Shown piece by piece: positions 14,480 to 27,500 of a DNA stretch of 64,000 bases. The DNA lies in contig NC_133901.1 in the NCBI RefSeq assembly GCF_964199755.1, positions 23,965,583 through 24,029,582 of the forward strand. The letters run 5' to 3'. Under the pieces are notes generated by a model. The model was not told where the DNA came from. It searched no databases and saw only the letters and a program-made list of their open reading frames with translations. Source of the DNA: Larus michahellis (taxonomy: Eukaryota; Chordata; Aves; Charadriiformes; Laridae). Every line of letters begins with the position of its first letter. The first letter of the stretch is position 1. The position numbers were made by a program, and so were the translations under genes.

Positions 14480-15457
14480 AATCTTCACTTGATAACATTT
14501 ATTCAATATTTTCTGAAATAAGCAAGAATTTTAAGAAGCCCGTAAGCAATCAAATACAGCCACAAAAACCCCATACTGATCCTAAATAAGAAGCACTATG
14601 AGAAATACACAATATTTCATGAAACGATACTGTACATCAACAACCTTTAGGAAACAAACAACCCAAACCATATGCTTAGTTTACTCACAATATAAAAAAC
14701 TTTAACCTTTAAAGAAAAATATAGATTCGGTCCAATTGTAGGATCCAATCCCATGCCCACTGAAGTCAATGGAAGTTCTGTCATTGATTTCAATGTTTAA
14801 AGGATCATGCCCTTACCTTGCCTCAAGAGGCACTTTAATTATTATACAAGGCCTAGCCTGAATACTATTACAAAAATGTCAAACGTCAACTCAAGAGTAT
14901 GTTTCAGCAACTTTCAGGAAATAATGGAGAAATAGGTTATCTATCCATGCATGGAATAAGGCAAAAGCTAATTCATTCAGATTAGGAATAATAATTTGTA
15001 CTAGTTTCTTTTTCACAACACAAACATTTTAGACTTTTTTAATTAATGGATATATTATATATCATATTATGCTTCACATTTTTCCTACCTCTACTGAGAA
15101 AGCTGGCACTGACATGTCATAAAGAACTCCTCATTAATTATTGTTTTCTGCTCTGTAACAACCACAAGAAACTCATCTGGGTTTAGTAATAGTGTCTACC
15201 AAGAAAAAAGCACACACTATCGTAAGCTTATAGTTTATAGAGCTCAAGGTACATTAAAATGTAATTCATGAAGTTCACAAATTCTGTTTTAAAATATTTT
15301 TCCAAACTAAAAGCTGCAGAAAATTGGTTCTTAAATATTCTACAGAAAATTCTGAAGCATCTAATGGTTTAAATTACTTATGCTTTTTTCTTAAAAATAT
15401 TTAAATTAGGTTAGTAGCCCATCCTTTTGAAAAATAATCCAAAAAAGATACACTAGA
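14480..15457 (-). other. DNER: DNER 3' untranslated region
   Basis: From the stop codon down to the first AATAAA on the minus strand is about 960 bases. That is close to the 3' UTR length expected from a human DNER mRNA of about 3.3 kb (from memory). The region is AT-rich with no open frame of note. The 3' end is placed 10-30 bases past the signal at 14498-14503, so the boundary is approximate. Longer alternative 3' ends are possible. Confidence 0.7.
14498..14503 (-). terminator. Polyadenylation signal AATAAA for DNER
   Basis: The plus strand reads TTTATT, so the minus strand reads AATAAA. It is the first canonical signal downstream of the DNER stop. Past it the minus strand has a T/G-rich stretch (TGTTCCTTTTGTTTTTCC, about 14455-14472), as expected of a downstream cleavage element. 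Confidence 0.7.
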
Positions 15458-15569
15458 TTACAAATCTTTTGTCTTAATCAGTGTAACCAAAGGCTTGTCG
15501 TCTGGGCTGTAATCTTCATAAGCGATGGGGGTTGCATCATACATTGCAGGTCGGGATTTCTTGCCAAAC
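15458..15569 (-). CDS. DNER: DNER terminal coding exon
   Basis: The last coding part is 112 bases including the TAA stop at 15458-15460. The acceptor is TTTGTTTGCAG (AG at 15570-15571). The exon opens by completing an arginine codon and encodes [20 protein letters not shown], then [16 protein letters not shown]. The tail differs from human DNER by about two residues near MYD as recalled (A-T for V-S). The 3' UTR follows directly. Confidence 0.97.
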
Positions 15570-18500
15570 CTGCAAACAAAAGAGAGCTTTTGGTGACAAA
15601 CAGAAGTATGAATGAATGGCAACAACCCACTGAGTTATGCTATGCAGTCAGAAGCAAACCCAGAGAGCCTAGATAAATTCTAAATTGTATTGTAACATGC
15701 CAAAATATTTAAACTTCCATATTTCTGAACTGTGACTTTTGAAATATATGAATCAAATAAAAAAAATAAAATCTTTTTGCAAACAAGAAACAGATCCCAT
15801 GGCTACAGGAATTCTGCTATGGAATTCAGCGGTATCAGAATATGGGAAGACTATGTAAGGTGAGAGTGAAACTGATACAGTTTCAGCAAGGCCAGAATTA
15901 TATTTTAGATCCTGCTCTAACAACCAGCTTTCAGGTTGTGTATATTTACAAATAATAAGAAAACAACAGACAACTATGTTACATTTGTATTTGGAAATGC
16001 AACAGTTGTGCACTGAATTGAGTTGCAACCTGAGGACAAAGAATTTTACAAATGAACTTGAAGTCTTTGCTCACCTGACATCCAGTTGAGAAGCACGTTT
16101 AAATTATCAATGTGCTGCACGCTATTTGCAACACTGGCAAAATCGATGGCAGTTAGGGTATTGCGATGCCACGTAAACATAACTTATCTAGCAAAGGTTC
16201 ACAAGCAGAAGAATCAGATCAACAGCGTGCTCCTCCTGGGCATCCACCACTGCTACGAACCAGGCTGCACCTGCCTGTGCAGAGAACCCTGTGGCTCTAT
16301 CATTGTGGCCCCAGTGCCGGCACATCCAGAGCTCCTTTAGGTGCCTTTGCATTGTACAGACAGTCTATCACTCTTCTGATCATTTTTTAAGATACAAAAG
16401 TAGTGCTAAAAATGCAACTTGTAAGTGGAAAAAATATTAAAGTGTTCTGACAACAATTGCAGCAGCTTTAAGTAACAAAAAGGATCACAGGAAAATGAGG
16501 CAAAAAAAGTATCAAGTCTGCTTTCTTTATGGACTTGATGCAGAGCAAGTATTAACACAAAAAGACTTATTTATGTAGTGATCCTCACTAAGGATTCTTT
16601 TTATCCCCTTCTTATGTACCATATTAAGTCTCTATTAATTTAAATTGTGCACACTGGAAGGTGAGATTTAGAAAATTAAGAATTTGAGGATAATATTTAG
16701 ATCAAACCAAAATTAACTTGATTTTTTTTTTTCCAAGATTTTTATGCAACTTCCTGGCTGTTCCAATTTAATTCTTGGCTGTTTTCAGTGATCTAGAATC
16801 GTTGACAAAACTGAAATGGCTGGAATCATTATGATCTATATGGTGGAAATTTCATTTTTTCAAAGTACTTCAGCTGTCAATAAGGACACGCTAGATACAT
16901 TCCATGCATGAATGTTTGCTTCCTTCTATAGTTTACTTTAATAAATACAGACAGGCCATGTTCACTCATCAGTGTCACGATGGATAAACCTGATTTTCTG
17001 CAAATGAGATAAGATTCCAAGAACTGAATGAAGGAATCAAGTTATGGCAGAAATTAATTCTGTAGCATCCTTTTTCTCCGTCAAAGAGATTCTCAAGAGT
17101 TTAAAGAAAATAGAGTTTTGCATAGATACAAATGATGATGAACATTTTCCAATGATTTAAGTCAAATTTTGCCCTTTTTGGCAGGTAGAGAACACATGGT
17201 TTGTTGCACACACTGAAGCAGTACAAAAGCCTTTCTCTTGTGTAGGTCAGGGTTGACATGTGCCCCTAATTAGAAAACGCTGAGAAAAGACCACAGCACA
17301 TGTGCTAGCTGTTTGTGGCCTGGCTGAACCATCTAGCTGATAGACCACAGTGCTTTGATCAGGCGGTTCAGAAGCCAGTCCCTGCTCGTAACATTAAACA
17401 GAGTTAACACAAACCTCGGAGGACTGAAAACAGAATTGTTAAATGGAACATCTTAGTTCAATGGCCGTGTATCTTGTAGGATTGCACAAGGATGCTATTT
17501 TATCATTTCATTGAAGACACAAAAGAAAACATAACAATTACCAATACAACCTCACAAAGTCAGGTAAATGACATGAGAATTAGAAAATGTACTTTGTGAT
17601 GAAACATTGAACAAGAGCAATCTCTGTAACTTGACAAGCGAGACTGAGGGTTCCATGACAATTTTGAGGACAGTATATATTCAAACTAGGAATCCTGCTG
17701 GGCACAGGCAGCTCCGTGTGTGTGTATATAAGTATGTGTGAGAGAGACTGCAAATTCTGCTTCAGCTGTGGAACAGCGTTGCCCCTCCACTTCCTCAGAA
17801 GGACATTCGAAAGATGGGTAACCACAGAGAGTCCTTAACCTCAACAATTCCATTCAAGTAGAAGACTTCTGAGAACATTGGACAGCTGAACCCTGGCGAA
17901 GTAGTATCCTCCAACTCCCGTGGGATAGGCTGGAGTTTGGAGTTTTCCCAGAAGCAGAATAAAGAAACCACACGTTGCTACTCTGTTCAAAACCAGCAAT
18001 GGGTATAAGAAGTCCACAAATAAAGTTCAAATAAGAGAAGGCAAAGAGAGAGACCAGAATTTTATTTTTTTTTTTAAAAAAAAGCATACCCACAGGAGGA
18101 AGGGATTATTTTTGCTTCCACAGGAGGAGAATAATGAGAAGAATAATTTCTTCTGCATTATTCAGAGAAAAGGCTTTGTGTGCAAGTGGTATTTTTCATT
18201 CCTTAGTATAATTGAATTGTAATCCTAAAGTTCCCACAAAGTTGAGACTCTGGCAGAGGACCAGGCAACGGGCACGTGCCATAGAGATCAGAGTACTTGT
18301 GCATGTGATCGCACTTTCACAAAGAGGTAGCTGACTGAAACTCATCACTGAAACCTGTGTCAGAAATGGCAAGAAATGAGCATGTGCTGAAGCTCATCAG
18401 ATTCAGGAAGCTTAGGACGTGTCAGTCTAACAGTCAACTCAAACACAGGAATGTGGAGAATCTGCAGTGGAGAGAAGCTTACCCTACTGTGACAAGATGA

Positions 18501-21500
18501 CAATCAGAGTCTGATGAACCAGACTCCTCAACTCACACATAGACAGAACAAGAGTCAGCACACGAAAGTGAAAATTAAATAAACTACACTGTAAGAAGTG
18601 CATGAAGTCTACTGCTAATGATATCTAGACATACAAAAAATTTACAGTCTCTGTAAGCAGATATTTTATGAATTTGTTGCGGATGCTTTTTTGAAGTGAA
18701 CGATCCAGATCATTTCCACAGCAGATCCTGGTTCCAGTTCAATGAAGTCTTATGATTGTAGTAGCCAGTGGTCAACTATTTCATTACAGTCTTCTCTTTA
18801 AAATGTATAAGTTTTAACATACAAGGAGCATTTATTTACTCACTGGATAATGAATACTAAAGAGCACTGTGCTTCACCTTGCTAGAAAACTGTCTAGTTT
18901 TGATCTGCTAATTCTAAGAACATTCACTAGAAGTAGACATTTATTAATAGTGATCCTTGAGCACGTTCATTTTCTCTTACAGTAAGTACCTTGATTAGCA
19001 AAGATCAAATTATATAAAGCTATCAAGAAAAAGTCATTTACTGAATATGCAACAGGCATCCACATTCCCTGGACACCTACTGACTTTAACATAAACCTTA
19101 TATTTAAAGAAAATGATCTACTCACTTTTCCTTAGGCCTCCATTTTTACTAACAAGTTTAAGTATCTAACTGGGAAAGGGAATGATTTTCAGAAAATGAT
19201 GAGAATCTATTGTTTGAAAGTAGGTGTCAAATACAGTAATTCTGAAATTCAGACCTTGGTATTTTTAATATCCAGATTTTAGAGACTATGCAAAAATAAT
19301 TATAAAAGTTGTGCTCTTCTTCCAGGATTGAAGGAACCAAAAGCAGTGGTTTATATCTTCCTGAAACCAAAATAAACACAATAATCTTCACATTAAACCT
19401 CGGTGAATTACCTGACTTGGCAGCTCTATCTTGAATTTTTATAAGGCATCCATTCTCTGAGAGGCACAGAGAATTATTTAGAATGAAAACATTTATTTTC
19501 ATTTGCATTAAGTAGAAACACCTTTCCCAAGATAGGGAAACCCTTTATTGACAGGTTCCAATAAATAATTTTAACTGCATAATATGAATCTGAAAAATCA
19601 TCATGAATATATCCAAGTCTAAGAACTTCTTTGGAGGCTATTTAACCCTGATGAAAACTTGTTTTTCTATACTTCTGCCTTCAGTAATAAACAGGGATTC
19701 ATTCAGAGCAATCCAGACAGTAGCAACAAAGACCTGAACTAGCCCAGCTTCCAAGATCTGAAAGGTTTCATACAAGAAATCTTTTACCATTTCCATTACC
19801 TGATGGTGAAACTGTAAAAGACAGGGAAAATTCATATTAAAATGATCCTGCCTTGCTGGTATGCTTTTCCTTGGTACCCTTAGATAGAAAGCTGCCAAAT
19901 TTGCTTTAAGAAGTAACTAAGAAAACCCAGGTGTTTCACACTGTTCCTCAGGAGTCCCATTCCAGTCCCTGGGGAAGTGCAAGGTACCACTTCAGCCAGT
20001 AGTAACTGAACAGGACTGACACATTCATCACTGCTGCAGTAATAGGAGGGAGGTCTGATTAATTTGAAAGATTAACATTATCATTTTTCACCTTGCTCTC
20101 CATCCTTGGAGATGTATAGTACATAATAGTAGACACTGAAAAGGCCAAATAATAAAAAACTATAAAGCTTTTTATGGGCCATAAAGCAACTCCCTCGTTT
20201 CCCACTACGCTACTGAAGGAAAAAGGAGTTCTCAGGATGTGTATGGTGTGGAGATGCTGAGCTCCTACTGGAAGAGATGTGAGGGTAAGTGGCAAAGGAG
20301 ACTTCAAGGGAGGACTTAAAAGAACACTGATTTTGTTGCTATGTTAAATCACCTATACACATCTTTCTTTTTGAAGTATTTACTGACTAATATATTTTGA
20401 CAATGAACAAATGTTTTGTTGTAATCTAGTTGGAACAGTTTAAAGAGCTACTGCCCAAAGCTGCGATGTGATTAACTGAGGCTGTGGGAACTCCTCATCC
20501 ATTTCAGATAACTTTGACGACTTCAGTGGTGGTACAAATTAGTCAATTTAATTTAAACAGAACTGGAGTATTTGGAAAATGAATTACCAGCAATCCCCAA
20601 CCACTATGCACGCATTTCTGCATGTCGATGCAAAGGAATGTGTCTCCCTCCATTCTTTTAAAAGCATTTTAATAGCAACACACATGAACGCTCTTGTTGG
20701 AATTTGAAGTGACCTTGACAAATTGAAGAAATGGGAAAAAGAAACAATAAAAATGAACATTCTACCCTATTAAGAGAGATGTCAAATACAGCAGAAACAA
20801 TACTGGCTAGGAAGCAAAATGGCATGAAGGATCTTGGGGTGAGGAAAAGGTCTAACAGGTCACAAAATTAAATCATCAGTCATTAGTGTAATGCAAATTA
20901 AATTAAAAAAAAGCATAGGTTTCATTTTCAGATGTACAAACAGGAATGCCATAACTAAGATACAGGCGGTGATTGCTCAGTTCATTTGGTACAGGTAAAC
21001 CTTCAGCTGGAAAACTATTTCCAGTGGGGGACCAGCCTTCAAAAGAAGAGAAAGACAATCTGAAGTATGTCCCAGGGAGACAATAAAGAAGCTGACATGA
21101 TCCAGGAGGAGATACTGAAGAATGGGTTAGTTTAGCCTAGGGAAGAAAAGGGTTGTTTTGCTTTGTTTGTTTTTGTTGTTAAAAAAAAGGGGGGGGGGCA
21201 GGAATGCAGGGGGACAGGACATGGACAGATGATGCCTGATGTACATGATTACTGTAAAGGAAACAGTGATAAATTATGCTTCATGATAACCTGAAGAGCA
21301 GTAAGAAAGAAGCGGCCTAATTCACAGCAAAGAAAATCTAGGTTGGTTTTTAGGAAAGCCCTTTCTAACTCTACTCAACTCCTTTGGAGGTTTTTAAACA
21401 CAATTGCTGGCAGGGAACTAGGTATAATTAATGTTATATCAGTGCAATAGCTTACACTTGAGCTCTCAAATCCCTTCCAGTCCTACTTTTGTATCAGTCT

Positions 21501-24500
21501 AACACTCAATGCCCTGGCTTGCAAGTGCTCCATTAAAATTAAAAGATTACTATCTCTAGAAAAGCAAGTAAGAAAGATCCTAATTTGAGGCAAACAGGAG
21601 CAAAAAAATTAGTGTTTTGAAGAGAGTCTCACTAAATCTGGTAAATTAGTCACAAAAATCAACACGCCTTTACTATCTAATCAAATTACTTGTGTGTATC
21701 AGTTAAAGAATATATACATCCCAAACAGAAGATCCTACAGGCTAAGAACTCTGCATCTGCCCCTCTTCACTAGTTACGCTAAATAAATTCAGAATAACTG
21801 TCTCTGTTTTCAAGGAGTTGTGCCGGATTATAACACTTCAGAACAGAACAGAATAGGGATCAAAAAAGAACAACGAGCGATGCTGGTGATCCTGTCTTGT
21901 CACAGCGAAGCAGCCCATTCTCCACCAGCAGCAGTTAGATGCACTACGCGTGGACTCAAATTATGTATTGTAACAGATTTCTTTTAAATTACATCCCCAG
22001 AACAAACCTGGCATGTCGGATAGAAGCAATTGCATTACTGAATTCACTGTCAATGCTTCTACAGTTGTAAAATTCTTCATAGGCTGGCCTGGAAGAGCCT
22101 TGATATTCAATGCGGCTGATGCGACATATTCCCACAATCAGAATGATCAGCATCAGGACAAATGCTACGCAGAGAGCCCCAATTATGATGTAGAGGGAGT
22201 GACGAGGCATATTTGTTAGACTCTCTGCCATATGCCCGGACTTCCACTGCAGATCTGCCGATAAGAAATAAAAGGTCATCATTAATTAGTATTTTATATC
22301 CTTCCTGCTGAATACAATTATTTTATGGTATTCGCTTTCACTATTTCTGTGGAGACTTTGCAAGCCAGAGGGATACGTAATTTGAACCTTCCCAGGCTCT
22401 GTTACGGATGTCACCATGCCTAAAGTGCAACAAATTTGAATAGCACTATATTGAACCTTCACCCATCTTTTTTTATAGATTTTTAAGGTCATATAGGAAC
22501 ACTTACCTAGTTTGATCTCCTGTGTAACCCAAGTCATAGAAATTGACATACTAATTCTTGCATTATGTTATAATATACTATGTGTTCTCTAAAGGCAGGC
22601 AGGTTTTATGTAAAAGCTTCTAGTAGTCCACCAATTCTCTGTGCATTTTGTTCTAATAGTTAGTGAACCCTTCTACTAAAATGTGTGATTTAATATGTAT
22701 TAAACATGCTTGGTTTTTAATTTGAAACACAGGCTTTTGCTATGCTTACCTTCACCACACCGCAGAGGCTTCAAAACCAGCATTTCATACCAAAAATGGT
22801 ATCTCATAAGGTGCTACAGTAGTGAGACAACTAGTCTTCTCTCAGGCATAATTTCCCTGAGAGGTCTCAAAGCAGACCTTAAAGCCAAGCCAATCTGGAA
22901 GACTGTATTTATGTATTCCAAACCTTCTTTATAAATATTCTTGATGTCCAAACTATTGTCTATCAGATGTCCTATGTCCTCAGATCTGTTTTCCTCTAGC
23001 ATGGGTCAGAGTATTTCTAATTAACCTCTACTTTCCTCTAGGGAATTTCATTTTTGGCAATCTTTTAAGCCTATGGTCTCATAAATTATTTAAAATCAAG
23101 AATAGACTTCAATCATTCTGGCTACAGAAATCTGACACTCTGCAAAAGTTATTTCTAGCAGGTGACTGTTCCTTTTTCAAATGGACTTCCACTTTGCACT
23201 GGTTTAGAAACTCCCTTTACTTAATCACAAACAGTCTGGGAATAGGGCTATCAAGCATACGCTTTGGGAATTTAAGATATTCTTAGAAGCCACCTCTCCA
23301 GGATGTTGATGATGGCAGGTAACTGATTCAAGCACCTAAGCTGAAATCACAAGTTTAGTGGCATCTGTGGATATAGTCTCCATCTGTGGTAGAAATACAG
23401 GGGAATGTATAAGAAGAGAGGGAGGCGGTGTGTGTGTGTGTGTGTGTGTAGAATTCATTTTAGAGGAAGGTAGGGAGAAAGCCTGAAGCTGTAACACGTG
23501 GGATTCACCTGAGCAGAGTTTGAAGAAATGGTTTCTCATTGTTTACAGTAGTAAAAGTTGTCCTGGAGCATCTTTGAGCTTGGGCTTGCTTAGACTTTTT
23601 GTCTGCAATTTTGAGCTGAGTTTACAGGACTGCTTGTTTGTGCTATCTTCTTCAGAGGTCAGTAGAGTTTTGATCAGCCCGAATCATTCAGTGATTTAAT
23701 GTTTCTAAAATGCCGTTACTGCAATTTGCCCAGTCGGGATATGAGGGGGAGAATACAGCTGTGCTCTGTGAAGTTTGGGATGGGTTTCTATTTCTGTTCT
23801 ACAGCACATTCGTCACACCCGGTGGTTTCTGTCAGGTTGTCAGACTAGGCCAAATTCAGATATAATGTGCACAGATATATGGCAAGACAGTTCTGATTTA
23901 GACTCTGTGTCTTTTCCATCTCTGGATGATAAGGATGAGAAATGTCCTCCTTTCTTCCTTACCAGATAAAAATACGAAGATTAACAGCTTATACTCCAAA
24001 GATTAGAAAGAACACATGACAGCTAAAAATCACAGTATTCTCAGTTGTCATAGTAACGTTCATAAAATTAATTAAAAATTAGATTTCAATGTGCACCGCA
24101 CAGTCTGTACTACAAATACTTCGTTATGTTAGTTTTCAAGTAACCACATGGTTTGGCTTACCTTGGTAACTACATGAATAATTACAAAAGTGGCAAAGGT
24201 AATGATATTAACAAATAACCACCAGGCATTAGAGAATTCATATGAGACATTTTGTAACCATTTTTACAGTGAATGCTTCATTAACTTTTTATGCAAATAC
24301 ATTTAATTTTGAAAGGAAAAATATCCTCTTTATAATTAAGACCGATTTAATCCTGTTTAATTGGAATTGATAACACTGGTAAGGGCCATTAGATGACATA
24401 ATAAATACCACAGTTCACCCAGGCAACATAGCTCTATCTCCTGTCAAGTTTGTTGTATATACAGCACTTGAAAATTAAAGAGTACAGTTTGACAAGATGA

Positions 24501-27500
24501 TAACCCTGAAATCCTGTTAAGTTAGTCACTTCAAGCAGATAAAACAGCTGGTGAAAAAATGAGGAGCTATTAATAGTAAATAGAGAGTTGTTCTACAAAA
24601 AAAGACTAAGTACCAACAGCCTCCTTCATGTCTAGTAACAGAGAATCACAAAAGATAAAATGTGATCCATTTAGTCAAATGACTCCTAAACACCTGCTCG
24701 TCGCCCTCCAGAGAAGTCTAAAGCCTGGCTTCATTATGTCTTTTTCTAGCATTCAGAGGGACGTCCCAATACAAAGGAAGCCAGTGTACAGTGTTTAAAT
24801 TTAATTTCCAATACATTATTAACCATTATGCACAAATTGCTGAAACATGATAAATACGACAAGATGTGGAAGGATGAACAGAAGCAGATTTATTAATAGA
24901 TTCAATCTTTAGAGCTGAACAGAAATCCACTGCCCCATTGACTCAACTCCAGTGAGACCAGATGTGCTGCACCTGTTTATAAAAGAGCTGGATATGGCCT
25001 TTCTATTTCTTGAGATGATCAGAATTGGTTTCACATCAGTTGGTCAACTCTCAGTTGGGAGAAAGACAGTAAGCACAAAAATCTTCCCACGGATACATAG
25101 TTCTGTAGAAAAGAATCTGCAGATCAAAATCTTTTAAACCCTTTCTGCAAAGTGATTTCTTCAAAACTCAATCCCTCTCTATTTGCATAATCCTTTATAT
25201 ACCTGTTGAAATCCAAGTGCTTTAGGAAAGCTTCCAGAGCTTTGAGTGTAAGCCACTGCATTGGTTAGAGGGGCTGCATGTCCATACTTACACCTGACTA
25301 TCTTGAAGTATCATGGTGTCCCATAAAAACACATCATTTTACTTTGTTGCTGTGTCAAAGTGACTTTAATAGCAAAGGAACATCAGACATTTGCTGATGT
25401 TAATCTCATTGAAGAAACTATTGGTAACCCTCAAATTTTAAACTTAATTGTTCTTCAAACTGTATCTTTATGTGACTATGCAAAGATCTGTTTTTCCTGT
25501 TTTCATTCCTTCAAGACCAATCCAGAATTTTCTAGGTTGCATTTTTTTATATCTCCTATATTATTATTACATATATACAGTCTATTAGCTATCCTGATTT
25601 GTTGGGTAAAAACCACAGTAATTTCAACCTCTTCAATTAAGAACAATCACCATGAACAATGCTATGTGAGAGGAAACAGCCTCAAGTTGCACCAGAGGAG
25701 GTTTAGATTGGGTATTAGGAAAAATTCTTGCACTGAAAGGGTTATCAATCACTGGAAGAGCCTGCCCAGGGAAGTGGTTGACTCACCATCCTTGGAGTTA
25801 TTTAAAAGACGTGTAGACGTGGCACTTAGGGACATGGTTTAGTGGTGGACTTGGCAGTGCTAGGTTAACAGTTGGACTCGATGACCTTAAGGGTCTTTTC
25901 CAACCTAAATGATTCTATGATTTATTCTCCAAATACCGAGATGGAAGGAAAAGGTCTAATATTTCTAGTTGAGAATTGGCCTTGCAGTGTCATCAATTCC
26001 AGTTAACACTCAGATAATTCCCTGCCCCATGTCATAGCAGTCACATGATAAAAGAACAAATTGGTCAGTAAAAGGCTTAAAACAGCAACAATAGTGTGCT
26101 GTTGCTTCTTCCCCTCATTTTAACTTGTACATTTTGCAAATGTGTAATACAAGCAGAAAATCCAAGTTCTCGAGCAGCAGGCAAGGCCACTGCGGTTCAA
26201 CTATAAGCAGATGCTATGTGTAGAGAAATATGCATTAAGCAGACACAGTCCCCACACTCAAGACAGCAAAGACTAGGCGGAGGTTTACCCACTCTCTCTC
26301 TCGTACACTTACAAATGAGGTCGGAAAGGAGTAAATCTTGACCAACCACAGGTGGAAGCTGGAACCTACCTGTCACATATAGTGCTTAGGGGCATGTGTC
26401 CCTCACAGGGAGAAGCAGGAATAACTGAGTAGCTGGAGAGTACAAAAGGCTCATTCCACCCTCTGTTCTGCTCCTCCCGTTTTCCCATGTGTTTATATGC
26501 ACCTTGCTACGTATCTGTGGTGCAAACAGCCAAACTCTTAGTGACTAGAGCATGACAGCCAAAGGGGGACTCCAGAACAAGCATCACTGATTTCATATAG
26601 CACATCCCCAAAGGCTCAGAAAGCACACAAGCCTCTATGTTTCCCTTTGGCATCTATTCATTGCATAATACCACAGAAATGTAATTGTTACTACATCGAG
26701 GCACTTCAGGATGATGATTGCTTTCTCCAAGAACTAAGCTCATCTGTCGGTCAGCCCACTACTTATTAGCTAAAGCAGGCAGAATTACACTGCCTTGCTG
26801 ATCAACTTGGATGTGCATGTTTCAGGTATCATTAACAGCCTTGTCAGTAAAAGCTCATCTGAGCATCTTTGAGCATGAGCAATATGGCATACAGATAGCA
26901 TGCAGTGTTGTGCTCCCACCGTCACGAGGGTTCGGTACCACACAAGGAAGTGTGTGCGCCATTCACAGAGACAACAAAAAGGCAGTGCTGTCACCATGTC
27001 TGGACTGGCTAGCAATGCTCTTCTGCAGCCTTGGCTTTCAACAGAAAGCACTGAAACTGAATTCACAACCAACAATTACAGCGAGAGAAGGTCAAATACC
27101 TGTCAAGGTAAAACTTTCATGTCAGTCCAGGTGTGAACAGGTGCCTTCTGTGTTAAAGTAAGGACTATGGTCAAGAATAGAAATCAACTTAAAAAGCAGT
27201 CAATATGTTTAAGTGAAGTTCAAGTTAGAAGAGAGTAAAAAAGAGGTTTCATATGCTTCTTGTGTAAATGAGACTAGAAAATATTTTTTATTCCAGCTTT
27301 TGTGTAGGTATTTTGTCATGAATGTACGACAGGAGCTTTCTGAGTGCCTTCTTCTGTTTGTGGTTTTTTCTTTTTAGTCTATCACCTATCCTTGCAACAT
27401 TAGCTGTGCTGCATGGTGTAAATCCCCTCACACAAACTTGCGTATCTGTATAACAACTTGAAGGGATGTATGACCACAGTACCTGAGCATTCAAGCAGTT

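Noticed and set aside
22013..22219. 68-residue plus-strand open frame
   Set aside because: It is the antisense shadow of the DNER transmembrane exon.
25360..25842. 160-residue plus-strand open frame
   Set aside because: Its second half is the 3' end of a CR1 retroposon ORF, and the first half is intron sequence read by chance.
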